From positions 2,356,001-2,420,000 of the forward strand of contig OZ244871.1 of NCBI GenBank assembly GCA_965221105.1: a stretch of 64,000 nt of DNA, in the 5' to 3' direction. This DNA is from GM7GCV1 sp965221105 (GTDB lineage: Bacteria; Pseudomonadota; Gammaproteobacteria; Pseudomonadales; GM7GCV1). The notes below the pieces were generated by a model. It had not been told where the DNA came from. It ran no database searches and saw only the letters and a program-made list of their open reading frames with translations. Positions 37,030 to 46,727 of this stretch are shown in pieces (positions within the stretch are counted from its first letter, which is position 1; every line of letters begins with the position of its first letter). Made by a program: the position numbers and the translations under genes.

Positions 37030-37430
37030 GGGGCACTCAGCATGCTATGGATCGGAGCATATTGTGCATTGCATTATACGGCACCGGCAAGGAGAGGACG
37101 GGAAAAAATCGGGGAAAAGTGCCTGCTTTGGGGTACATGTCACAGCACCTGGTGTCAGGGCTGCAGCCTGTGCGCCCGTCTCTCAGAGGGAACCCGGGCT
37201 GGCAACGGTTCTGGAGTTCGCATGAGCCGGGAAGCGCTCGCTCACTCCGCACGGTGCGCAGGCCCGCTGCTACGACCAGGGTTTCGGACAATCCCGGGAA
37301 CCCTGCGAGGAAGCCGCTTTCCGCGCCATCGGTCAGGCTTTTCACAGGGCGGACATGCCCGGCTCTTCAGGGAGAAACCCCGCTGCAGTTGGAGCGTGCG
37401 GATCCTGTCCGGAGGCGGTTGTATCTGAAT
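37030..37430. other. Intergenic stretch upstream of the ParA gene
   Basis: About 400 bases between the yccA-type gene (end at 37431) and the ParA gene start (37029), both minus strand. Frames are open on both strands but none looks like a gene and I see no hairpin or RNA signature. Presumably holds the ParA promoter. Confidence 0.4.
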
Positions 37431-38138
37431 CTACTCGCTGGATACGCCGATCAGGTGCAGAAGGCTGACAAACAGATTGTAGATATCCAGATACAGTGCA
37501 ACAGTAGCCATCAGATAATTCGTCTCACCGCCGTTCACAATGCGACTGGTGTCGTACAGGATAAACCCTGACATCAGCAGGGCGATCATGGCGCTCAGCC
37601 CCAGAGATGCGCCGGGCAGGTAGAAGCCGAAGAATCCGGCAACGATAAATCCAAGCATGGCCACCAGCGCGATGATGAGCCCGGCAAACAGGAAGCCGCG
37701 CATAAAACTGAAATCCCTGCCGGTAACCAGTACATAGCCGGACAGCGCAAAGAACACAAGCGCGGTACTTCCCAGTGCCTGGGCCACGATAGTGGACCCG
37801 TTACTCATCGCCAGGTAGTGATTCAGCGTTGGTCCCAGGGCGCCGCCCAAAAGAGCGGTAAACGCAAAAACCACCCAGATTCCGGCTGCCGACTTCGCGG
37901 TTCTGGGGAGCACGAACCAGAGTAGGGCAATGGCCACAAGAGACATGATTATTGCCGTTCCAAAGCCTGTGCCGATCGCCATGGTTGCCATCGCGGCAGC
38001 TGTGCTGACGAGCAGTGTCAGTCCGAGCATGATGTAGGTATTGCGCAGAACCCGTACGCTGTCCGGGCTCAGGCCAGCGGCGAAGGTCACATCCGCTGTC
38101 TGCACTCTGGCAGTTGGTCTGTTGGTGTAGTCGTTCAT
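37431..38138 (-). CDS. yccA: Bax inhibitor-1/YccA family membrane protein
   Basis: 235 residues, seven predicted membrane segments (LRNTYIMLGLTLLVSTAAAM, AFTALLGGALGPTLN, IIALVAMLGFIVAGFFGFYL) ending near SALIDILLM-like features and DIYNLFVSLLHLIG, the standard family C-terminus. In E. coli YccA modulates FtsH proteolysis of membrane proteins. The first ATG is used. Neighbour of the bat operon on the same strand. Confidence 0.9.
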   Translation of the reverse strand: MNDYTNRPTARVQTADVTFAAGLSPDSVRVLRNTYIMLGLTLLVSTAAAMATMAIGTGFGTAIIMSLVAIALLWFVLPRTAKSAAGIWVVFAFTALLGGALGPTLNHYLAMSNGSTIVAQALGSTALVFFALSGYVLVTGRDFSFMRGFLFAGLIIALVAMLGFIVAGFFGFYLPGASLGLSAMIALLMSGFILYDTSRIVNGGETNYLMATVALYLDIYNLFVSLLHLIGVSSE

Positions 38139-38242
38139 TGAGGGATCCTCTCACGGAGTAGGGTTCAGTGGTGTCTGTTGACCATTATTCAAGACAAAAT
38201 ATCCGATTTCAACTCCGCTTCATGCGATACCAAACTCATCGG

Positions 38243-39952
38243 CTAGACGGGGTACAGGGGGGCGAGCCCCCCCCCAGTGGACGGGTGTGCCCTGAGCCGA
38301 CGGCGCAGTTCGTTGAGCCCGGCAGCAAGCCTGCCGCCCAGATCGTCCTCTGCAGGTGTCGGGCTGGCTTCGTAGAGTCGGGCATCCAGTTCTCGCAGCA
38401 GGCCAGCAAGCTCATTGGACTGCACCTCCGCTGTGGCCAAGGTGGCCAGACTGTCCAGTGTTACTGCAGGCTGATCGGGCAGTGCGCAGCGGGCCCAGGC
38501 GAGCAGTGCTGAGCGCATTGTCGCAAAGTCCCGGGACCGGAGTGCTCGGGTCAGCGTGTTCCAGCACTTCGTTTCAGAAGTGTTTTCGGTGGGTTCCTGC
38601 GTTGAGGGCGAGGCAGGTCTGCGGAGCAGAAGCACCACCTGAATGAGGCAGATGAGTGCCAGAAGAGCAGTTGCAATCTGCCAAGGCAGATGCGGGCTCC
38701 GGCCGGCCTGAACTGCACCGGCTTCGGGAGCCGGGAAAGGTACCAGATCTGCCGGAGCCAGACCGGAGTTTTCGATCGCAGGCAGCACTTCAAGTATTTC
38801 TGCAGCAAGGATTGTTTCCTCCCAGCGATCCTCCCGGGTGTTCCACCAGACCAGGCTCTGCTCCGGCAGTTCCAGGGTCCCAGCCGCAGAGGGCACGAGT
38901 GCCAGTGATTCACGGCGGATACCGGTGATACCGTCCTGCCCCGTCTGGTTTTCGAGCTGGGGCTGATCCCTGTATGTCTTGAACGAAAGAGAACTCTGCT
39001 CGGGCAAGGGCGTGATGGCACTTGCCCGTTGCCCTGATGCTCTGATCTCGATAACCCGGGTCAGGGGTTTGCCCACGCGTATATCACCGGTGTCACCCGG
39101 CCAGTTCGAGGTGATCTGGACATCATCGGCCGGAAACCAGTCTGAACCGGTGGTCTCTGGGGGCTTGAGGATCTCAATACTGATTGCCTCGCTGCGTGCG
39201 GAGATGCGTTGACCGCGTCGGCCAAAGGGATCGAACGGGTCCAGCGAACGGCGAATGTTTGGACTGGCGAGTTGGCCGGAAAACATCTGGGGCGGGATAT
39301 TCAACGTCCCCGGTTGGTCGGCAAAGAGCGCGTAGGTCCATTCCACGACCTGCCAGGCGATGCCGTTTTCAACCCGCCTATAGGTGTGTTGTTCGACCAG
39401 TTCGATTTCAGCGTCGTCGAGAGTCAGTTCCGCACCGCTGAGCTGGCCGACCCGGCTGTGCGCCCGCAACTCGACTTTCAGCAGGACCTGCTGTTGGGGG
39501 TAGGCCTCACGTACGCTGGGCATCAGTGTGACAATCATTGGCTGGTCTTCTGGACGAGCCGAGGCGGCATCGGTTACCTGAATAGTGATGGCGGTGCTCA
39601 CTTCTGCCCCCAGATTGAAGGAGGGGATGACCAGTCTCCCTGTGCGGCGCGGTGCCAGTGTGATCACCCAGGTGGTTGTTGCCTCCTGGGACAGTCGCCC
39701 ATTGATGATGGATGTGCTGCTGTTGCTGTAGGGGTGCACGCTGAGGATGTCAAAGTCCTGTTGCAGGGATTGCAGATCCAGGGCGTTGTTATCTGCCCTG
39801 TCGGTATATTCGAGCCGCAGGGTCAGGGTCTCTTGAACACTGATGCGATTGCGGTCAACGCTGGCAGTGAGGCTCGCAGCTGCTGTAGCCTGCGAAATCA
39901 GCCAGACGGCAAGAATCCCCAGAATGGAATGTACTGTTTTAGAAACGTTCAT
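38243..39952 (-). CDS. batD: BatD-family protein
   Basis: 569 residues. Sec signal at the N-terminus (SILGILAVWLISQATAAA), tandem Ig-like BatD domains (LTLRLEYTDRADN, VITLAPRRTGRLVIPSFNLG) and a single transmembrane helix near residue 425 (WQIATALLALICLIQVVLLL), then a cytoplasmic tail. Last gene of the moxR-bat operon, overlapping the preceding gene by 14 bases. The Bat system is linked to stress tolerance and aerotolerance; mechanism unproven. Confidence 0.88.
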   Translation of the reverse strand: MNVSKTVHSILGILAVWLISQATAAASLTASVDRNRISVQETLTLRLEYTDRADNNALDLQSLQQDFDILSVHPYSNSSTSIINGRLSQEATTTWVITLAPRRTGRLVIPSFNLGAEVSTAITIQVTDAASARPEDQPMIVTLMPSVREAYPQQQVLLKVELRAHSRVGQLSGAELTLDDAEIELVEQHTYRRVENGIAWQVVEWTYALFADQPGTLNIPPQMFSGQLASPNIRRSLDPFDPFGRRGQRISARSEAISIEILKPPETTGSDWFPADDVQITSNWPGDTGDIRVGKPLTRVIEIRASGQRASAITPLPEQSSLSFKTYRDQPQLENQTGQDGITGIRRESLALVPSAAGTLELPEQSLVWWNTREDRWEETILAAEILEVLPAIENSGLAPADLVPFPAPEAGAVQAGRSPHLPWQIATALLALICLIQVVLLLRRPASPSTQEPTENTSETKCWNTLTRALRSRDFATMRSALLAWARCALPDQPAVTLDSLATLATAEVQSNELAGLLRELDARLYEASPTPAEDDLGGRLAAGLNELRRRLRAHPSTGGGLAPLYPV

Positions 39953-41786
39953 TGTCCGGGTTGGAAGGCATCTGGTTCAGGTAGCGATCCTGCATCTTTC
40001 TCTGCTGTGTTTCGTACTCAAACTTGCGCCTGAGCAGGCCTCCGGGATCATCGGGGATGGCGCGCAGCCAGCGCTCGCTGGAGTGCTGTAATGCCTCCGG
40101 GGTAGGCTCGTCTGGTGCCTGAACCTGCTGTTCTGCACCCTCCACCGAAGCGTCAGACTGACTGTGATTTTCGGATTCCGTATCCCGGTCATCCTCGCCG
40201 GGATGTTCTTCATCTGCATCCTGCTGACCGGTCTGCCGGTTGTCCTGTCCACTATCCTGATGGCCCTGCTGCTGTTCGCTGCTATTTTGCGGGTGCTGCG
40301 CCCCGGCTTCGCTGTCGTGCTGGCCGCTCTCCTGAGTGTCACCCTGCGGGGACTGCTCACCTTCAGAACTTTGGCCGGACTCGTCCTGTTGCTGCTGCAT
40401 CAGCTGTTCAATCACCTGCTTGTTATGGAGGGCGTCCGGGTGTTCCGGGTTTTGGTCAAGCACCTCCTGGTAGGCAGAGAGTGCTTCTTCGAATCTCTGT
40501 TGGTAGGCAAGTGCGTTCCCCCGATTGTAGCTGTCCTCAAACGTGTCAGACTGTGCGTAGGCCTGTTCGGCTGCCGGGTAGTTCTTCGCCCGGAAGTTGG
40601 CGGCACCACGCCAGTTGTCGCGAGTGAACTTCTCCGCGGCCTCTGCGTGCCTGTCTTCGCGCATAAGTCTCTCCGCCTGCTGGTCGGGCCTGAGCCACAG
40701 GTCCTCCCAGGACAACGCCTGGCCTGTAGCAGGTGCCATTGCCAGGATGGAAAGCCCGAGGGGGACGATCAACGGAAGCAGGAGCGGTGCGGAGTACATG
40801 ACTCCGCGGCGGAAATTCCAGGCGACACAAGGCAGGAGGAGCACTACCAGCCAGTATCCGGCGTCTTCCCAGGTGTCGTACGAGAACGCCGTGGCCGACT
40901 GTTCATCTGTCGAGGCTAACAGCCGGGGCTCTCGCAGCAGGTATTCGATATCCGCATCGCCTGTCTGAAGCTCCGCATAACGGCCTCCGGACACGCCTGC
41001 CAGTGCCCGCATCTCTTCGCGGTTGAGTGTCGCCAGGACGATTTCCCCGCCGGAAGTGCGTACGAATCCTCCGTCCGGGCTGGGGATTGGCACCGGTTCC
41101 AGATTTCCGATGCCCAGAATGGACAGCCTGAAGGACGGGTCAAGTGAATCCCGAATGGCTCGCTGTGCCTCCGGCACCACGCCATCAGTGATCAGGAGTA
41201 TGTCTCCAACAGCCTGACCTGCGTCACGCAGCAAATCAGCAGCCAGAGTCACAGCGGCTTCAGTATTGCTCCCCGCAACAGGCATGATTTCCGGGTGCAG
41301 GGCTGGCAATAAAATCTCTATGGTTCTGGTATCGTCGGTCAGTGGGCTCACCCTGTGCGCGTCGCCAGCATAGGCAACGAGCGCGGTCAGGCCATCCCGG
41401 CGCTCCCGGAGAATGTCTATGAGTTTAAAGCGGGCGCGGGTCAGGCGATCGGGTGCGAGATCCGTTGCAAGCATCGAACGCGAGAGATCCAGTGCGATCA
41501 CCAGTGCATGACTGTTTTTCAACGCTGGCATCTGGATTGTCTTCCAGGCCGGCCCTGCTGCGGCGATGACACCAAGTATCCAGCTCGCCATCAGCATCCA
41601 CCGCCACCGGGATGCGTGGCTACCCCCGCCGACTCGAAGGGCTTCCAGCTTGTCTCTGGGGATGTATTTCTCCCAATGTGTATTCTGTGATGCCCGGCTG
41701 AGGATCCACCACAGAGGGCCCAGCAGGAGAAGAGCCCAGATCCAGACGGGGCGGATCAGGTGAAAGGACTCAAGAGTGTCAATCAT
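39939..41786 (-). CDS. batB: VWA-TPR protein (fused BatB/BatC)
   Basis: 615 residues from the ATG at 41786; the longer frame adds residues without family character. Two N-terminal membrane helices flank a von Willebrand A domain with MIDAS DLSRSML and later LITDG. A C-terminal TPR region (FEEALSAYQEVLDQNPEHPDAL) is followed by a Gln/Glu/Ser/His-rich low-complexity tail. This is the common proteobacterial BatB-BatC fusion. Overlaps BatA at its start (4 bases) and BatD at its end. Confidence 0.88.
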   Translation of the reverse strand: MIDTLESFHLIRPVWIWALLLLGPLWWILSRASQNTHWEKYIPRDKLEALRVGGGSHASRWRWMLMASWILGVIAAAGPAWKTIQMPALKNSHALVIALDLSRSMLATDLAPDRLTRARFKLIDILRERRDGLTALVAYAGDAHRVSPLTDDTRTIEILLPALHPEIMPVAGSNTEAAVTLAADLLRDAGQAVGDILLITDGVVPEAQRAIRDSLDPSFRLSILGIGNLEPVPIPSPDGGFVRTSGGEIVLATLNREEMRALAGVSGGRYAELQTGDADIEYLLREPRLLASTDEQSATAFSYDTWEDAGYWLVVLLLPCVAWNFRRGVMYSAPLLLPLIVPLGLSILAMAPATGQALSWEDLWLRPDQQAERLMREDRHAEAAEKFTRDNWRGAANFRAKNYPAAEQAYAQSDTFEDSYNRGNALAYQQRFEEALSAYQEVLDQNPEHPDALHNKQVIEQLMQQQQDESGQSSEGEQSPQGDTQESGQHDSEAGAQHPQNSSEQQQGHQDSGQDNRQTGQQDADEEHPGEDDRDTESENHSQSDASVEGAEQQVQAPDEPTPEALQHSSERWLRAIPDDPGGLLRRKFEYETQQRKMQDRYLNQMPSNPDNERF

Positions 41787-42811
41787 GACGGATTCACCCC
41801 CGGTTGTTGCCGGGCGGCCCAGGGGGCATCCTGCAACCTGATGACGTGGGCGATGGCCAGCAGTGCGCTGCACATCAGCGCAAGTCCCAGAGGCCAGTGA
41901 AACAGGCTTCGGGTTGGCCTGAAGGACTGCTCTTCAGGCATGGGTTCAAGGATGTTCAGATAGTCGTAGATCTGTGTCAGCTCGGCTGGATCCCGCGCCC
42001 TGAAGTACTCTCCCCCGGTGGTCTGGGCGATGTATTCAAGAGTTGCCTCATCGAGACCGATAGAGGGGTTTACCGTGCGATTCAAACCAAAGATACCTCG
42101 CCGTCTTATGGAATCGGCACCTATCCCGATGGTGTGAATCCGGATATGTGCTTCAGCGGCTATTTCGGCGGCCTGCCGGGGATCTGTGCCAGCGGTGTTG
42201 GCCCCGTCCGTGAGGAGAATCAGCACGCGACTCTCGGCAGGCCGGTTCCGCAAACGCTTGATTGCGAGCCCTATGGCGTCACCAATCGCGGTCGCGTTGC
42301 CCGCAAAGCCAATCTGCGCTTCCTGCAGATGCGTGCTGACGGTGGTGGTATCAAATGTCAGTGGGGTGTGCAGATAGCCCTGATTGCCGAACAGGATCAG
42401 GCCGATGCGGTCTCCCGCCCGTTCTTCGATGAACTCGCTCACAACGGTTTGCACCGCGTCGATTCGACTGACGTAGCCGGTGCGGGCCTGCATGTCCTGC
42501 TCCTTCATGGATTCGGATATGTCCACTGCCAGCATCAGGTCGCGTCCCTCACGCGGCAGCGGCATGGCCTCGCCGGTCCAGGTGGGCCGGGCTGCTGCGG
42601 TGACCAGGCATATCCACATAAGCACTGCCAGCAGGGCGTTGAACCAGATGGACAGCGGCCTGGCTCGCTGCTGCTCATGCAGATCGTGCAATGACTGAAA
42701 GAAGGGCACCCGGATGGCCTGGGGGGTCGATGTGCGTGCAGGCAGCATCCATCTGATGAGCAGGGGCAGGGGAAGAGCTGCGAACAGCCATGGCCAGTGC
42801 CAGCTAAGCAT
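41783..42811 (-). CDS. batA: VWA domain protein BatA
   Basis: 342 residues: N-terminal helix pair (WLFAALPLPLLIRWML, WFNALLAVLMWICLVTAAA), VWA domain with the MIDAS DISESMK, GLILFGNQGYLHTPL and ILLTDGANTAGT, and a C-terminal helix. Binds a metal ion in the periplasm. Overlaps the DUF4381 gene upstream by 8 bases. Confidence 0.9.
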   Translation of the reverse strand: MLSWHWPWLFAALPLPLLIRWMLPARTSTPQAIRVPFFQSLHDLHEQQRARPLSIWFNALLAVLMWICLVTAAARPTWTGEAMPLPREGRDLMLAVDISESMKEQDMQARTGYVSRIDAVQTVVSEFIEERAGDRIGLILFGNQGYLHTPLTFDTTTVSTHLQEAQIGFAGNATAIGDAIGLAIKRLRNRPAESRVLILLTDGANTAGTDPRQAAEIAAEAHIRIHTIGIGADSIRRRGIFGLNRTVNPSIGLDEATLEYIAQTTGGEYFRARDPAELTQIYDYLNILEPMPEEQSFRPTRSLFHWPLGLALMCSALLAIAHVIRLQDAPWAARQQPGVNPS

Positions 42812-43319
42812 GGGTCGCGCTCCCGCTTCCCGTCCGTGCGAATCGGTGCTCTGTTATCCAGCGACAGACATCGCGATGCACCTGCTCAATTTCGACATCG
42901 GGTTCCGGCTGGTAGGCCGCCGTCGCAAGGGCCGCGCCGGTGTTCTCTGACAGCGGAGTGGCAAGATGTGCGTTCAGGGTTGCTATCCAAGCCTCACCCT
43001 GGGTGCCGGGTCCGGCCCGTCGAGGATTTTTATGAAGCAGCGACCTGCGCAGTATGGCGTTTGCACGAGTCAGATAACTGCCCCGATCAGCGTTCATCCG
43101 CCAGGCATCGAGGGCCGCTTCCGCCTCCCGCAATGCCAGCTTTCGATACCGGTTGGCAGTCCATGCCTGCCGAATACGCAGGATACTCCAGGTCATCAGG
43201 CCGAGAAGTATCAGTGCCAGTGCCCACCAGCCAGGTGCCGGAGGCCACCAGCCGATTGGCTCGGGCATATGTATGTCCCTAAGCTGCTGGCTGAGAAACT
43301 GGTTGAGGTCAGGTTCCAT
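42804..43319 (-). CDS. DUF4381 membrane protein of the moxR-bat cluster
   Basis: 171 residues. One transmembrane helix (WWALALILLGLMTWSIL) preceded by DIHMPEPIGWWPPAPG, the diagnostic DUF4381 N-terminus, then a cytoplasmic helical region. Function unknown. It always occurs between the DUF58 and VWA genes in such clusters. The gap to DUF58 is 2 bases. Confidence 0.88.
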   Translation of the reverse strand: MEPDLNQFLSQQLRDIHMPEPIGWWPPAPGWWALALILLGLMTWSILRIRQAWTANRYRKLALREAEAALDAWRMNADRGSYLTRANAILRRSLLHKNPRRAGPGTQGEAWIATLNAHLATPLSENTGAALATAAYQPEPDVEIEQVHRDVCRWITEHRFARTGSGSATHA

Positions 43320-43321
43320 AC

Positions 43322-44263
43322 CTATTTTCCGTACAATCCGAGCAGCACTTGGCGCGGATCTTCATGGGTACTCACCATCCGGTAGAGCGACCGGGATTTG
43401 CGCGCTGCGTCCTGCACAAGTCGAAGATGGGCCTCCCGCTGCTGCAGAAAGCTGTCCCTGAGAGAGCGGCTGAGACTGACGGTGGCCCTGCGGGTACCAT
43501 CGCTGACGGCGACATTCCCGGCATCGGGCATGCTGGCCTCCAGCGGATCATAAATATGCAGCAGGGTAATGTCGGTATGCCGCCCGAGAGTGCTCAGCGC
43601 CTTTGTAGCGAATGCGTCAAAATCCTGAAAATCACCAATGATAAAAATTGCGCTTCCGGGGCGGGTGATGCGGCGGCATTCCTCAAGCATGTCTGCCATG
43701 CCTTTGCCGGGTCTCCGGGCGTTCGGTGGCGCATCCTCCGGGAGCCTGTGATTGAATTCGTGAAGGTCGTGGGCAAACCTGAGCACAGCCTGGGTGTTGC
43801 GGTGTGCGCGGATATCGCTCTCTGCATGGTCGCCGATAATCTGCCCGCCAATGCGATCACTGCCACCCAGAGCGGCCCATGCGATGGCCATGGACAGCTC
43901 CGCGGCGACAACAGATTTAAATCGGTCCCCCGAGCCAAAGAACATGGGTGAGCGCTGATCTGCCAGAATGTGCACGGGGCGTTCGCGTTCCTCGCAAAAC
44001 AGCTTGGTGTGGGGCGTGCCGGTGCGGGCAGTGACCCGCCAGTCAATGGTGCGAATATCGTCTCCCGGCTGGTAAGTTCGCACCTCTTCGAATTCCATGC
44101 CCCGCCCACGAAATCGGGAGCGGGTCTCGCCGAGCAGCATGGCGCGTGTGGCCTGCCGCGAAAACAGGTGCAGTGATCGTGCCCAGCTTCTGCACTTGAG
44201 CAGGCTGTGCAGCTCGGTGTAGATCCCCGGTGCCTCCCTGTGGATTGCGGCACGTGCGTTCAT
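43322..44263 (-). CDS. DUF58 domain protein
   Basis: 313 residues from the internal ATG (44263); a longer frame from 44311 overlaps moxR. Signature GRGMEFEEVRTYQPGDDIRTIDWRVTAR is present, including GxDxRxIDW. A VWA-like fold follows (TKLFCEERERPVHILAD), with the metal site partly degenerate as is usual for DUF58. Presumed client or adaptor of MoxR ATPase. Confidence 0.9.
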   Translation of the reverse strand: MNARAAIHREAPGIYTELHSLLKCRSWARSLHLFSRQATRAMLLGETRSRFRGRGMEFEEVRTYQPGDDIRTIDWRVTARTGTPHTKLFCEERERPVHILADQRSPMFFGSGDRFKSVVAAELSMAIAWAALGGSDRIGGQIIGDHAESDIRAHRNTQAVLRFAHDLHEFNHRLPEDAPPNARRPGKGMADMLEECRRITRPGSAIFIIGDFQDFDAFATKALSTLGRHTDITLLHIYDPLEASMPDAGNVAVSDGTRRATVSLSRSLRDSFLQQREAHLRLVQDAARKSRSLYRMVSTHEDPRQVLLGLYGK

Positions 44264-44288
44264 GGGCGAATCTATCCAGTGAGTCCGG

Positions 44289-45245
44289 TCAGGATACGGG
44301 AACCTGCTCAAGGAGTGCTGTAATGACGCTGTCTACATCACGCCCGTCAGCCTCTGCCTCATAGTTGAGAATGAGGCGGTGACGCAGGCAGTCGTGGGCG
44401 ACCGCCTGCACATCATCGGGTGAGACAAAAGTGCGCTGCTTGAGCCAAGCCCGTGCCCGGGCGCAGCGGTCCAGTGCGATCGTCGCCCGGGGGCTGGCAC
44501 CATACTCAATCCAGCTTGCCAGCTCCGTGCCATATTTTTTCGGGTGGCGCGTGGCGAGCACAAGCTGAATCAGATATTCGTCGATCGCTTCTGCCATGTG
44601 AATCTGCATCACTTCCCTGCGCGCCGCAAAGATCGCGCTCTGGGGGATCACTTGCTCGGGTGCCGCGGGTGAATTCTCGATCGCCTCACCGCGGGCCAGG
44701 GAGAGAATCTGCTTTTCTGCGGACAGGTCGGGGTAGCCGATGCGAACATACAAGAGAAAGCGGTCGAGCTGGGCCTCGGGAAGGGGGTAGGTGCCTTCCT
44801 GCTCTATGGGATTCTGGGTGGCCATGACGAGAAAGAGTTCGGGCAGCTTCATGGTTTTGCGCCCGACACTCACCTGTCGCTCCGCCATCGCCTCCAGCAG
44901 TGCCGACTGCACCTTGGCGGGGGCCCGATTGATTTCGTCCGCAAGTACAAGGTTGTGAAATATTGGGCCCTGCTGGAAGCTGAATGAGCCGGTTTCCGGG
45001 CGGTATATTTCAGTTCCTGTGATGTCAGAGGGCAGGAGGTCCGGCGTGAACTGGATTCGCTGGAAATCCCCCTCCATGCCCTCCGAGAGACATTTGATAG
45101 CTTTGGTCTTGGCCAGACCAGGGGCACCTTCCACCAGTACGTGCCCATCCGCCAACAGGGCGACAAGCAGGCGCTCCACCAGAGTGTGCTGCCCTACGAT
45201 CTGGCTGGAAAGCCAGTCACTCAGACTCTCGAATGCAGATGGCAC
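44289..45245 (-). CDS. moxR: MoxR-family AAA+ ATPase
   Basis: 318 residues. Walker A is EGAPGLAKTKA near residue 38, Walker B ALLADEI-type LVLADEINRAPAKVQSALLE, sensor 1 MATQNPIEQEGTYPLPEAQLDRF. Chaperone-like ATPase thought to insert metal cofactors into, or mature, VWA proteins; acts with the DUF58 and Bat proteins that follow. First gene of a six-gene minus-strand operon (45245 to 38243) with overlaps throughout. Confidence 0.92.
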   Translation of the reverse strand: MPSAFESLSDWLSSQIVGQHTLVERLLVALLADGHVLVEGAPGLAKTKAIKCLSEGMEGDFQRIQFTPDLLPSDITGTEIYRPETGSFSFQQGPIFHNLVLADEINRAPAKVQSALLEAMAERQVSVGRKTMKLPELFLVMATQNPIEQEGTYPLPEAQLDRFLLYVRIGYPDLSAEKQILSLARGEAIENSPAAPEQVIPQSAIFAARREVMQIHMAEAIDEYLIQLVLATRHPKKYGTELASWIEYGASPRATIALDRCARARAWLKQRTFVSPDDVQAVAHDCLRHRLILNYEAEADGRDVDSVITALLEQVPVS

Positions 45246-45683
45246 ACAAATCTCCCGGGTATGGTTCGACAGAGAGACGCCGTGGTGTACGAAGCACCGC
45301 AGGACGCTCGTGGTATGGTGGTAAATTGGGGTTTACATTCCGTAATTCAACAGACCATTATTGTACTTCCGGGTTCCCCTGTTGTGGCATAAAACTCGAC
45401 TCTGCTCCGGAAGGCACGGCGGAGCTGCAGGAATCGGGTGGATCAGGGTCATACCCGACGTACTCCGTGCCCGGGCGGCACCTTCACTATCCTGACGGCC
45501 GTCGCCGGACAGCATGCTTGCTGCCGTGCCGCGTTGGGCTCAGAGTCTGTCCGGCAGCTGATTCGTGCTGCACATCGGGCCTGAGTGCACCCTGCAGATC
45601 GGGTGTTGAACGCATCGTAAACGTGGCCGCTTTCGGGTATTCTCCCCGCACGCTGTCCCAGCTTCTCTGGTGTATCTGTTGCT
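45246..45683. other. Divergent intergenic region between moxR and pyrD
   Basis: About 440 bases. Short open frames exist on both strands but none resembles a gene. A small hairpin GTAAA/TTTAC lies at 45321-45336. Must contain the moxR and pyrD promoters, but no consensus -35/-10 pair stands out. Confidence 0.45.
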
Positions 45684-46700
45684 ATGTATTCCCTGGTCAG
45701 AAATATTCTTTTTGCGCTGCCGCCCGAGATTTCGCACGAGTTGACTATGGATATGCTCGGTGCGTCCGAGCGGCTCAAGCTGACCCAGGCCCTGCTGCCA
45801 GCACCCTTGATGGATCCGGTAGAGGTTATGGGCATCCGGTTCCCCAACCGTGTGGGCCTTGCGGCCGGGCTCGACAAGAATGGAGACCATTTCAATGGTC
45901 TGGGTGCGCTGGGATTTGGCTGTATCGAGATCGGCACCGTGACCCCCCGGCCCCAGCCGGGAAATCTCCCGCCAAGGCTCTTTCGCCTGCCCGCCGCCGA
46001 CGCCATCATCAACCGAATGGGATTCAACAGCAAAGGCGTGGATCATCTGGTGAACCGGGTTGGGCAGCGGCGCTACACCGGTGTTCTGGGCATCAATATT
46101 GGCAAAAACGCTGACACGCCCGCTGATCGGGCCGAGCAGGACTATCTGCACTGCCTGGAGTCTGTCTACGGCTGTGCTGACTACATTGCGGTCAATATCT
46201 CATCACCAAACACGCCCGGGCTGAGGGACCTCCAGTTCGGCACGGCGCTCGACGGGCTTGTGGCGGCCCTGGTGGCGCGCCGTGACAGGCTGGCCGACCA
46301 GCACGGCACGTCTGTTCCCCTGGCCGTGAAGATTGCGCCTGATATGGACGGATTGGCACTGAAGACCCTTGCCGAGATTGTGCTCAACAGGGGCATTGAC
46401 GGAGTCATCGCGACCAACACCACCCTCAGCCGGAACTCGGTAGACAGCTTGCCGCATGGCAGCGAGGCGGGGGGGGTGAGTGGCGCCCCCCTGACCCATC
46501 TGTCGACAGATACAATCTTTACACTCAGTGAAATCCTCCAGGGTGAGTTGCCCATTATCGGTGTTGGCGGCATTATGAGTGCTGCCGATGCCCGGGCAAA
46601 AATTGAAGCCGGAGCCTCGCTGGTGCAGATCTATACCGGGTTTATCTACCGTGGACCGGCACTGATCCGACAGATCGTGCGAGCACTGGCAGCGCGTTGA
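45684..46700 (+). CDS. pyrD: Dihydroorotate dehydrogenase (quinone), class 2
   Basis: Fourth step of pyrimidine synthesis, membrane-associated, passing electrons to ubiquinone. 338 residues. N-terminal amphipathic helices (SLVRNILFALPPEISHELT) mark class 2. FMN/orotate residues: GLAAGLDKNGDHFNGLG, catalytic Ser in AVNISSPNTPGLRDLQ, PLAVKIAPDMD and GVGGIMSAADARAKI. Followed by rlmKL after 27 bases. Confidence 0.96.
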   Translation: MYSLVRNILFALPPEISHELTMDMLGASERLKLTQALLPAPLMDPVEVMGIRFPNRVGLAAGLDKNGDHFNGLGALGFGCIEIGTVTPRPQPGNLPPRLFRLPAADAIINRMGFNSKGVDHLVNRVGQRRYTGVLGINIGKNADTPADRAEQDYLHCLESVYGCADYIAVNISSPNTPGLRDLQFGTALDGLVAALVARRDRLADQHGTSVPLAVKIAPDMDGLALKTLAEIVLNRGIDGVIATNTTLSRNSVDSLPHGSEAGGVSGAPLTHLSTDTIFTLSEILQGELPIIGVGGIMSAADARAKIEAGASLVQIYTGFIYRGPALIRQIVRALAAR

Positions 46701-46727
46701 TCGAAGCAGGATCTGGCCGCGACTCCC